DNA from: Sympetrum striolatum
Lineage: Eukaryota > Arthropoda > Insecta > Odonata > Libellulidae
Length of the DNA stretch: 64,000 nt
NCBI GenBank assembly: GCA_947579665.1
Contig: OX388351.1
Location: 1,984,001 to 2,048,000, forward strand
Reading direction: 5' to 3'
The position numbers and the translations under genes are program-made. Of the stretch, positions 9,186 through 16,750 are shown piece after piece. Under the pieces are notes generated by a model, which saw only the letters and a program-made list of their open reading frames with translations, made no database searches and had not been told where the DNA came from. Each line of letters opens with the position of its first letter. The stretch's first letter is position 1.

Positions 9186-12100
9186 TTAATTGCTGAGGAA
9201 CTTGCGCATAATGTGACATGTTTGCAGTAATACTGCTTTCTGTGCTGCACCGATGGTATATTCCTCTAAACCAATTTTCTCCAAATTTTTACCAAAATTG
9301 TAGGTCATCAATCCTTCAACAGATATCACAAATGGGACAACCTGGACCTCTACCAACTTCCAGATATCCTTTAATTGCCACGCAAGCTCTTCGTATTTGT
9401 CTCTCTTTTCCATCTCTGTTCTTCGTATGTTCTGAGACAGTGGCACAGCTATATCAATGATTATTGCGGTTTTGTTCGCATTATTAATTAGCAAAATATC
9501 TGGTCTGTTGTAATTAATCGTTTTATCTGTTAAAATTGGTCTATCCCAATAAAGGATGATCTTGTTCCTCTCTAAAACAGGAGCAGGCTGATATTTATAA
9601 TAGGGAACAATATCCTCATCAAGGAGTTCATATTTCATACCAAGTTGTTGGTGTATGAGCTTCGCGACCTGGTTGTGCCTTCCTAGGTATGCTGTGTTTG
9701 CTAAATTTGGACAACCAGCCATTATGTGTTCGATGGACTCCCCTGTTTTTCCACATTTTCGGCATCTATCTTCCACATTTAGCTTCAGGATATGTTTTTG
9801 GTAATTTAACGTTTTCATTACTCTGTCTTGGATTGCAAAAAGGAATCCCTCGGTTTCAGGATACAAGTATCCTTTGTGTATCCATTGTAATGAGGCCTTT
9901 TTGTCGATGTAAGGTTCGTCTAGTAATCTTGGGAACTTTCCATGTATATCCATACTTTCCCATACTTTTTTATCCTCTTGAGTATTTAGTTCTTTGCTGG
10001 TTCCTTCCTGTTGGAGATTGAGGGGAGTGTATCCCTCATCAGCTTCTACCGCCATCTTCATAAGTTCGTCAGAAGATGTTCTTAGTTTCTCTTTCATTTG
10101 AGAAACCTGGACATTACACATATTCTTGATGTTCAGCAGGCCTCTTCCACCTTCCTTGCGAGGTAAATATAATCTCTTGACAGATGAGTTTGGATGAAGG
10201 AATCTAAACTTCGTCAGGAGAGTTCTTGTTTTCCTGTCTATTTCATCTAAGTCACTCTCAGACCATTTTACTACCCCAAAGGAGTAAATAAGGATTGGAA
10301 CTGCCCAGCTGTTGATTCCTTCAACTATCCTCTTCCCTGATAGCTTTGTATTACATAATTTTGCAATTCTCCTTATGTATTTTTCCTTGAACTCCTTTTT
10401 CAATTGGGTGTGGTCTATTCTACCGTTTTGGAGAGATCCTAGATATTTATAGATCTCATCCTGTCTTAAATTTTTTATTCCGAGGAAATCCTCTTCGTGT
10501 TTTTTAATAGTTCCTCGTTTAATGCTGACAGTCGCACATTTTTCCAATCCAAAGGACATGCAGATGTCTCTGCTAAACAGGGCTACAGTTTTTATTAATG
10601 ATTTTAGTTTTTCAGGTGTTTCTGCATAGAGCTTTACGTCGTCCATGAACAGCAGATGGTTTAGTCTTCTCTTTCCATTTCTGATTAGTTTATAGCCGAT
10701 GTTAGTGTCCTTCAAAAGAGTAGATAGGGGATTGATGGCAAGACAAAACCATAAGGGTGACAGCGAGTCTCCTTGGAAAATGCCCCTTCTTATATTAATT
10801 TCACCTATGGAATAATTACCTCTCATCAGTCTGGTCTTCCACATTGACATGATACTACTTAGAGTATTTCTAATTTTAGGGCAGATCTTATAAATTTCCA
10901 AAACCTTGATTAACCAGGAGTGGGGAACCGAATCAAAGGCTTTAGAGTAGTCAATGTACGCCATCTCTAAATTTCTTTGTTTAACTTGTGCCTGCTTCAA
11001 AATCACCGCATCAACCGTTAATTGGTGTTTACAACCTAAAGCTTTTCTGATACACCCTTTTTGCTCTTCTGAAATCAGATGGTTGATCTCGCAGTGTTGG
11101 TAAATTTTGTCACATAGTAAGGCAGTGAATAACTTGTAAATGACAGACAGACAGGTTATTGGTCTGTAATTTGTAGGATTTGATGGATTTCCCTTCTTAT
11201 ATATTAAATAAGTTGTTCCTTCCGTAAGATGTTGTGGTAGTTGATCAGGATTCTCCAATATGTCTGTAAAACTTAGAGCAAGTGGTTTATGAGCGGCTGT
11301 GAAATATTTTAACCAGTAATTTTGAAGATGGTCAGGACCTGGTGCCTTCCAATTGCTAGTTCTTTTTACTGCTTTTAATATGTCATATTCATTCAATTCT
11401 ATTGATGGCATTAGAATCAGATTTTGTTGTTTATTTTGGATATCCTTAACCCACTCTTCATCATGATTGTAGTGTTTTGGTATTGACCAGAGGTTCCTCC
11501 AGTTCTCAACAACTTCTTCCGCATCAGGTTCTCTGAATTCCTTGGAATCTGTGTTATTCATTTCTAGTTGTCTAAAAAACTTTTTCCTATTATTCATAAA
11601 ATCTCTGTTTTGTTTTTTACGTTTTGTCAGCTCATTATATCTTTTCAATCTTGCTCCTTTGACCTTGGCTTTTTGACGGAAAGTATCTTTTAAATCTTGG
11701 AGTAATTGCCTGGCGTTGCTACCATTCTGATCTATGTTTGCTTGACTACAGATATTGGAAACTTTCCCAACAATCTTCCTAGAGGTGTTGCCACTAAGGA
11801 ATGCATCAATTATATCTGCATTCGCTCTAAAATAATTGATACTCTTTTCCAACCTAGTTCTCCAAGGGGGCTTGCGTTCGTCTCTGTTTCTGTGGAGTTG
11901 ATTTGTGATTCTCGGTCTGTAAGCTTTTTGCCCATTCAATTCAATCACCATTGTAGCACCACAGTATAAGGCCAGTTGGATTTCCTCTAAATCATTGATT
12001 TGAATTAAATGAAGTCTAAGGATCTTGTTCACTCTATCAATAATTCCCGAAGCCTTACTTGGATTAATAAGCTTGGGTAACTTTGGTCTTTCTGATGGTT

Positions 12101-12773
12101 TTGTCCCTTTAAAAAATTCAATTAAGCTTTGCATTTTAGCAAGCAATTCATCATTCTCATGTTCGCGGAAAGTAACACTGGTTGCCATATTACTGATAGA
12201 CTCCATATTTTCGGTTTCTCCGTTAACGCTTTCAGTTTCTAGTTCCACTTCCTCAGTTAGATGTGGATTCTGCTCTTCAAATACTTGCTTTCTTATTTCC
12301 TCTATTTCCAGCGCGGTCAAGTATCCTTTTCTGAGGATTACGTTCCTCCTATCTACTATGTTCTGTTCAGATTGGTGTAGCTCAGGTCTTATCTTGCTAA
12401 ATTCTGCATGGAGAATATGTCTATATCCAGGCAATGGTTTGTCTTCGCACTTGTTGGCCCGGTAGAATGCTTTGATTATGTCCATATTCATTTCACGAGA
12501 CCATTTGATACGTTTAGTGCGATCTTCTCTACCAGCAGCCCCCCTTACTTGGGCGGGCAAGCCATTAGAGGCAGCATCAGTTCTTGTTGCTTGTTGAGTG
12601 TTAGCCATGGAGTCTTCTTCTGATGGGGCTGTAGTTTCTTGAGAGACAGGGGCCCGCCTCCTCAGCTCCCTGACACCGGCTTGCTCTCTGTCATGTCTAC
12701 CACCGGCCATAGACATGCCCTGGCGATCCCCAGGCAGCGGCACTTTTCCGAGGCTCCTATTTCTCATTTCCAT
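9186..12773 (-). CDS. R4/Dong-type reverse transcriptase/endonuclease, 1195 aa, intact
   Basis: This is a single-ORF retrotransposon polyprotein. Residues 1-80 are basic and low in complexity. Residues 83-180 hold a Trp-containing helical, possibly DNA-binding region (TKRIKWSREMN...). No C2H2 finger is visible. The reverse transcriptase spans about 440-780: KAPGPD at 476-481, NYRPIT at 535-540, YIDYSKAFDSVPH at 606-618 (catalytic D), GIFQGDSLSP at 664-673, FMDD at 709-712 (plus 10638-10649) and YKYLGS at 775-780. A thumb region follows. A CCHC knuckle uses C1004, C1007, H1016 and C1021. The restriction-like endonuclease has R1090-P-D1092, D1107 and K1124. FMDD rather than FADD is unusual but retains both aspartates. 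The start is the first ATG of the frame, after 275 bp of leader, with another ATG two codons on. No stop or frameshift is seen. By analogy with R2-like enzymes the protein would nick the target and copy its RNA from that 3' end. Confidence 0.93.
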   Translation of the reverse strand: MEMRNRSLGKVPLPGDRQGMSMAGGRHDREQAGVRELRRRAPVSQETTAPSEEDSMANTQQATRTDAASNGLPAQVRGAAGREDRTKRIKWSREMNMDIIKAFYRANKCEDKPLPGYRHILHAEFSKIRPELHQSEQNIVDRRNVILRKGYLTALEIEEIRKQVFEEQNPHLTEEVELETESVNGETENMESISNMATSVTFREHENDELLAKMQSLIEFFKGTKPSERPKLPKLINPSKASGIIDRVNKILRLHLIQINDLEEIQLALYCGATMVIELNGQKAYRPRITNQLHRNRDERKPPWRTRLEKSINYFRANADIIDAFLSGNTSRKIVGKVSNICSQANIDQNGSNARQLLQDLKDTFRQKAKVKGARLKRYNELTKRKKQNRDFMNNRKKFFRQLEMNNTDSKEFREPDAEEVVENWRNLWSIPKHYNHDEEWVKDIQNKQQNLILMPSIELNEYDILKAVKRTSNWKAPGPDHLQNYWLKYFTAAHKPLALSFTDILENPDQLPQHLTEGTTYLIYKKGNPSNPTNYRPITCLSVIYKLFTALLCDKIYQHCEINHLISEEQKGCIRKALGCKHQLTVDAVILKQAQVKQRNLEMAYIDYSKAFDSVPHSWLIKVLEIYKICPKIRNTLSSIMSMWKTRLMRGNYSIGEINIRRGIFQGDSLSPLWFCLAINPLSTLLKDTNIGYKLIRNGKRRLNHLLFMDDVKLYAETPEKLKSLIKTVALFSRDICMSFGLEKCATVSIKRGTIKKHEEDFLGIKNLRQDEIYKYLGSLQNGRIDHTQLKKEFKEKYIRRIAKLCNTKLSGKRIVEGINSWAVPILIYSFGVVKWSESDLDEIDRKTRTLLTKFRFLHPNSSVKRLYLPRKEGGRGLLNIKNMCNVQVSQMKEKLRTSSDELMKMAVEADEGYTPLNLQQEGTSKELNTQEDKKVWESMDIHGKFPRLLDEPYIDKKASLQWIHKGYLYPETEGFLFAIQDRVMKTLNYQKHILKLNVEDRCRKCGKTGESIEHIMAGCPNLANTAYLGRHNQVAKLIHQQLGMKYELLDEDIVPYYKYQPAPVLERNKIILYWDRPILTDKTINYNRPDILLINNANKTAIIIDIAVPLSQNIRRTEMEKRDKYEELAWQLKDIWKLVEVQVVPFVISVEGLMTYNFGKNLEKIGLEEYTIGAAQKAVLLQTCHIMRKFLSN

Positions 12774-12991
12774 CTCCGCCCAAGACGGGTGTACATTTTA
12801 TACCTACTGTCAGGTTCTGCAATTCAGCCGCCCCTAACATGGGGAAACAGACGCTGACCAGGACGCCGCACACTATGATATCAGACGCGTCTGGATTTCT
12901 TCGGTTCACCTTTCGTCTGGCCTTTCACCTTCAACCTTACCGGCATGGGTGACCCTGCCAGGAGTAAAATCTCCGGCCGGCATCGCTCTCA

Positions 12992-13047
12992 GGATCATTA
13001 AGGCTCGCAAGCCCTCCCACCACGACAAGGCGTGAACCATGGGGAGG

Positions 13048-13048
<1 letters not shown>
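12992..13048 (-). ncRNA. Candidate HDV-like ribozyme at the retrotransposon 5' end
   Basis: Read on the minus strand from the first base of the element, the pairings are as follows. P1 is CCCTCCC (13048-13042) with GGGAGGG (13018-13012). P2 is GGTTCA (13038-13033) with TGATCC (12997-12992), with one mismatch. P3 is CACG/CGTG (13034-13031 with 13024-13021), closing a CCTTGT loop. A P4-like hairpin, GGCT-TGCG-AGCC, lies at 13013-13002. After it come a cytosine and 'TTAATG', resembling the J4/2 strand that carries the catalytic C. P1 beginning exactly at the junction with TAA is what a self-cleaved 5' end predicts. HDV-like ribozymes are known in R2 and other non-LTR elements. The helices overlap by two bases in places, so the exact partition is uncertain. 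Confidence 0.5.
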
Positions 13049-13095
<47 letters not shown>

Positions 13096-13096
13096 T
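13049..13096 (+). repeat. (TTA)n microsatellite, right block
   Basis: This is an almost perfect TTA tract of about 16 units abutting the 5' end of the full-length R4/Dong-type element. It is the other half of the target microsatellite. Confidence 0.95.
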
Positions 13097-13534
13097 AAAA
13101 AATATGGAAATATCTAGTAATCAAATTTAACTATCTATTCCATTCTCTGTCCCTGCTGTTATATTTTGATCTATGATTAATGTATTGCTAAAAAGTAATA
13201 TGGCAAACCTTCTGAAACTCCTACAAAATTAAAAAATGTCTGCTAAGAAGTAATTCCATAAATTTTCCTTACGTTTAACTACTAATAGCGATGAATTTGG
13301 GTAGTTAACTGCACCAGCATATTTTGACTTCATATATCGTTAGCAAACAAATTATACGTGTTTTAGAATAATCTGAAGATCATACCACAAAAGTAAATGA
13401 CAGAATAAAATATTAAGTAGGCAACCAAACAATTCCTGTTCACTACTAATAATGAACTTTCCTCAATAAAAAAGTAATTACACAAATGCATTTCATTTGA
13501 GATTACAGAAATTTTTTATAACATTTACATTCAT
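13097..13534. other. AT-rich stretch, nothing recognised
   Basis: Plain AT-rich sequence lies between the microsatellite and the 3' end of the CR1-like copy. Confidence 0.4.
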
Positions 13535-13640
13535 ATTTGGACCCTGCAATCAGCCAGTGGCACGTGGCAGGGGGTGTAAAACACCGAAATACCTATCAAA
13601 CCTGGAGAGCTATTAGCTTCTCTAATACTTGTGGGAAAAA

Positions 13641-14582
13641 TTACCAAAAGTAACTATCTGTCCTGGCAACCACTTCCCTGTGTCGCTTTTTTGTTTTCTC
13701 CCATAGATCGCGTAAGAGCATTGGGATAACAATATCAGTTATCTCCTCCCCGAAATCGGTAGTGATAAATTTATCAAAGAGCTTCCTTCGATATTGAAGT
13801 CTTCTTTCTCTAAGAGAGTTCCATCCGAGGGATTCTATCATAGCTGAAACACTGCTGTCGAATCTGAAATCTCCCTTGGCGAACCTTGCTGCTCTACGTT
13901 GAACCATCTCAAGATCGGAAATTAATCCTACTTCGTGAGGATCCCAAATCGCGCAGCAATACTCAAGTTGAGGTCGAATTAGGGAAAATTATGCTAATTC
14001 TTTTACTTTCGACGAACATCCCATCATAATTCTATTGTCTAACCTTTGCATTCTATTCGCCTATCCTATTACCCTTCGAATATGCTCTTTGAAGGAAACA
14101 TTACTGCTGAGCGTAATTCCTAGGTATTTATGATGCATCACGAGCTCCAAGGGATTTCATGAAATTTTATAGATACGGTTACGCAGGTAATGTTAGTGGA
14201 CCGCGTGAAAGTCATGGCAACGCACTTGTTTACATTCAGTTCGAGCTGCCAATCACTACACCAACCCGAAATAATATTCAGATCGTTCTGCAAACAACCA
14301 GTGTCATCTTGAGTTACGATCTCTCTATACACAACAGTATCATCAGCGAATAAACTAACCTTGCACTTAACAGGATACTTTTTTGTCTCAATCTCGCCTA
14401 ATAAAGACCCCTAATAATAATAATAACATCATACACGACATCGCTAATATAAATCAGGAACAAAATTGGTCCTAATTCGTTTCCTTAGTGAACAGAGGAT
14501 GTGACACAAACCTCATCAGATAAAATTCCGTCCAACGCAACTCGCTGCGATCTGTCTCCGAGAAATGACTTTATCCATCCAA
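13641..14582 (-). pseudogene. CR1-like reverse transcriptase remnant, C-terminal half
   Basis: In minus-strand order, fragments of all three frames read: VVGWIKSFLGDRSQRVALDG (near 14580-14530), a mutated QGS block with a stop and then NELGPILFLIYISDVVYDV (near 14500-14430), FADDTVVYREI (near 14365-14320) with the catalytic DD, NIISGWCSDWQLELNVNKC, then HKYLGITLSSNVSFKEHI (near 14125), RPQLEYCCAIWDP, VQRRAARFAKGDF and ESLGWNSLRERRLQYRRKLF (13910-13780). Stops and frameshifts break it several times. Around 14412 a short TAA run expands the region before FADD. It is a dead copy. Confidence 0.85.
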
Positions 14583-14596
14583 CAACTTTTCCGTTA
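14583..14596 (+). repeat. 14-bp target site duplication, left
   Basis: 'caacttttccgtta' occurs here and again at 15975-15988, bracketing the inserted Penelope-like element. In the LINE it encodes part of the ...NGKV.. block, so one copy belongs to the target. Confidence 0.85.
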
Positions 14597-14726
14597 TGTA
14601 AATGAACAGCGGACTTTGTATTTCCACCAAGAAATATTTTATTACACGACCGGTTTCGGCCCTACAGTCATCCTAAGGTATATCAAGACTAGGTGTTATA
14701 ATGTAAATTCGTTCTGTTTTCCGTTA

Positions 14727-15849
14727 CAGTAGAACCCCGGTAATCCGGACGAATTCAGGCACATAGGCGTCCGGATTGGCGGGGTTTCCGGATTAGCGAG
14801 GTTTTCAAAAAATAACGTAAAAAATCATTTTTTCTCAAAAATTATATTGTATAGATAATGCATGTATATATTACATAAGGTATTACAACATATTAAGTGA
14901 ATGAATATTATCAGCGAGCAAAAAGGTCGGTTCTTTTCTTTTGCGCGACCGTTCTTAATTTTAAATAAAGTGCGCGGTTTTTAAAACGTCTAAAGTGCAT
15001 AATTACATGTGCTTCAAAATTTTGCTCCTTGGTCCACTTTATGATGTATTGAGTGCCGCCAAAGGCTCAGAATGAGAAATTTTGACGGAGTCTACAGGGT
15101 GGTCGTCGTCGTCGTCATTATCATCATCTTCTGCCACGGACGGAAAAGGACGTCACTAGGTTTTAAAAACCGGCGGAAACTAAACGGAGACACAGAGAAT
15201 CGGAAGAAACAAGTTATACTGAGGGAATGGATCGTAGCGCATCTTTTCACGTGAACAGCCGTCTCTCTCAGCAAAATTGTTATAGCACTGGAAAAATGGA
15301 CCTAATTTATATCCTACCCACTTGAGTTTTTAACTTGAGCTTAGCTCACCACTCTGTCACGGCCATTAAAGCTTAAAATTGTTTAGCTTTTCTCGCTTAT
15401 AAACAACAACTCTATATCCCATGCATGGTCATCCTCATTGGACGTCTATCAAAGGGAAGGATTGTATCTTACGCCTCTTCTCTCATATCTTTTTAATGAA
15501 CGTAATGTTTAGAGAAGTGATACCCTGCTGCAACTGAAAACTTATTGTCTTTCGAAATTGTTTAGTCTCGCTCATATTAAGCATTCCTCTAATGGAAAAA
15601 TGCTGTCTCAGAAATGTATCACAACTTAGATGTGTTACCACAATAAACGAAATACTTCGCTCTCCATCACATCATTGCAGCCAATGGAGAAATTTTTCAA
15701 ATAGTCTGTCCACCTCTCGTTTCTTGTTACTAATATGCGAGTATGTATGTTCACAAGAAGAAGTTGCGGGTTTGCATAACTCCCAATGGACGGACCGGAT
15801 TACCGAGGGTTCCGGATCAGCAAGTGTCCGGATTACCGGGGTTCTACTG
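14727..15849 (-). mobile_element. Tigger/pogo-type DNA transposon, 1123 bp, internally deleted
   Basis: Perfect terminal inverted repeats of 24 bp begin CAGTAGAACCCCGGTAATCC and end in its reverse complement. They are flanked by TA duplications (14725-14726 and 15850-15851). This is the hallmark of pogo/Tigger elements in the Tc1/mariner superfamily. More 'tccgga(t/c)' repeats follow inside both ends (for example 14789-14825 and 15795-15835), possible extra transposase-binding sites. The only coding trace is a transposase C-terminus on the minus strand. It is inserted in the Penelope-like remnant and is the youngest layer of the nest. Confidence 0.9.
15039..15141 (-). pseudogene. Transposase C-terminal fragment (Tigger/jerky type)
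   Basis: A minus-strand frame ending at TAA (15039-15041) reads an acidic run (DDDNDDDDD) and then HPVDSVKISHSEPLAALNTS. A 'vshseAl.al' block after an acidic stretch is, from memory, typical of the C-terminus of Tigger/jerky-like transposases. The catalytic DDE region and the N-terminal CENP-B-like DNA-binding domain are missing, so this copy cannot make a transposase. Confidence 0.5.
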
Positions 15850-15974
15850 TACCTGAGGTAAGCTGTAAGGCCTAAACCGGTCGAGTAATAAAATATTTCT
15901 TGTGGAAAATACAAAGTCGGCTGTTCATTTTCATAAATGGCGTTCCACCAAGTAAAGTCAGTTCATATCGATTT

Positions 15975-15988
15975 CAACTTTTCCGTTA
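15975..15988 (+). repeat. 14-bp target site duplication, right
   Basis: This is the second exact copy of 'caacttttccgtta' (see 14583-14596), marking the right boundary of the inserted Penelope-like element. Confidence 0.85.
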
Positions 15989-16175
15989 ATCCCGTAGGCC
16001 ATCAACTTATGAATTAATTTTACATGCGATACTCGATCGAAAGCTTTCCTGAAATCAAGAAATATGGCGTCTGATCTTATACCCTATCAGCTGCTCTAGC
16101 TACATCGTTGAGAAAAAGGGCTAACTGGGTATCACATGACCTACCTTTACGGAAACCGTGTTAACATTGACTAGG
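15989..16175 (-). pseudogene. CR1-like reverse transcriptase remnant, N-terminal palm part
   Basis: This is the continuation of the LINE split at 14597. On the minus strand, HGFRKGRSCDTQLALFLNDV (16160-16100), then, after a frameshift, FLDFRKAFDRVSHVKLIHKL (about 16070-16010; first catalytic D in FLDF) and MAYGINGKV, running into the target duplication. Upstream of about 16175 no further homology was recognised. Confidence 0.85.
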
Positions 16176-16654
16176 ACTAGGATATAAGGATTAAACTGAA
16201 ACTCTATTTTCAAAATCTTTAAAAAAAAGTCTGGTTTCTAAGAATCCTATCGTTTTGTGGAGTCTTAAAGACGCTTCGGATTGCAAATCAGAACAGCGAC
16301 GCTCTCAAAACGCCCGGAATTGGTCCCATAAAAGTCCAACTCAGAGATCCCAAATGAGATGTGAACTGCGGCCTAAAGCGTAACGAGGCCAGGCTAGAGG
16401 AGTCTAAAACAGGAAATTAGAGGTCTCTTTGGCCGAAATCTCTAATCGTTCTTCCTTCAAAGCCAAGCGGAACAGACATTCCAGTATATCTCGCTACTTA
16501 AGCGTTAATTTCAAATTACCAAAAGATAAGCCAATATACAGACGTCTGTAGTATACTCGCTTACAATCTTCCTCCTAAAATATGTTTATTAGCTCAGTTA
16601 GTTCTGATAGAGAAATAAAGTCAACCTATCAAATATCTTTTCATCTCTTGCATA
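16176..16654. other. Unique-looking stretch, nothing recognised
   Basis: Moderately GC-richer DNA (16260-16450) without a usable reading frame. It might contain the unrecognised 5' part of the LINE. Confidence 0.35.
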
Positions 16655-16750
16655 AGTTTAGTAAACGCACAAGGAAAAACGGACTTGAAAAAAGTCTGAC
16701 GGGGCTGGGAATCGCTAAGTACCTTAACCCTTTCCTTGTTTACTAAACGC
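16655..16750 (-). mobile_element. SINE (family with 'gacttttttcaag' tail module)
   Basis: On the minus strand a degenerate box B ('gcgattcccagcc') is followed by 'ccgtcagacttttttcaag', 'tccgtttttccttg'. The module matches 4321-4405 and 40605-40715. This copy is better preserved in the tail than in the tRNA-like head. Confidence 0.55.

Larger units (their letters stand above)
9068..13048 (-). mobile_element. R4/Dong-type non-LTR retrotransposon, apparently full length
   Basis: The element is about 3.98 kb on the minus strand, flanked on both sides by TTA/TAA repeats. Its 5' end (plus 13048) starts CCCTCCCC directly after the repeat, and its 3' end reads '...gcaaaaactcaa' and then TAA units. 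There is one open frame (9186-12773), a 5' UTR of about 275 bp and a 3' UTR of about 118 bp. A single ORF, a central reverse transcriptase, a C-terminal CCHC plus restriction-like endonuclease, and location in TAA repeats together match the R4 clade, Dong type. The uninterrupted ORF and the nearly identical neighbour suggest recent activity. An R2- or NeSL-like relative is less likely because of the TAA target and the absence of N-terminal C2H2 fingers. Confidence 0.9.
13535..14596 (-). mobile_element. CR1-like LINE, 3' part, interrupted copy
   Basis: This is the minus-strand LINE segment downstream of the insertion at 14597-15974. The 3' UTR end carries the family signature (plus 'gcagggggtgtaaaacacc', about 13565). 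The coding relics lie upstream of it and continue across the inserted DNA at 15975-16170. The family is the same as at 58616-59531 and 6405-6690, judging from the shared C-terminal peptide layout and 3' end. Confidence 0.8.
14597..15974. mobile_element. Penelope-like remnant with inverted terminal repeats
   Basis: Inserted into the LINE with a 14-bp target duplication. Its ends are inverted repeats of about 85 bp: left 14597-14682, right about 15850-15938, sharing 'aaatgaacagc', 'gactttgtatt', 'aagaaatattttatta', 'accggtt' and 'cct.aggta'. The right end carries another 36 bp or so beyond the inverted repeat. Each arm holds a hammerhead-like core: CTGAGG(A/T)...GCC(G/T)AAAC-CGGTC, with one core base mutated in each copy. 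TSDs of 7-15 bp, terminal repeats in inverted orientation and hammerhead motifs are known features of Penelope-like elements. No reverse transcriptase or GIY-YIG domain is present. The interior is almost wholly occupied by the Tigger insertion. Confidence 0.55.

Noticed and set aside
8322..9460. Plus-strand frames opposite the R4/Dong copies
   Set aside because: They are shadows of the minus-strand endonuclease coding sequence, repeated in both copies.
15072..15254. Plus-strand 60-codon frame with a Val/Ile run
   Set aside because: The run is the complement of the acidic Asp stretch of the transposase fragment on the minus strand.
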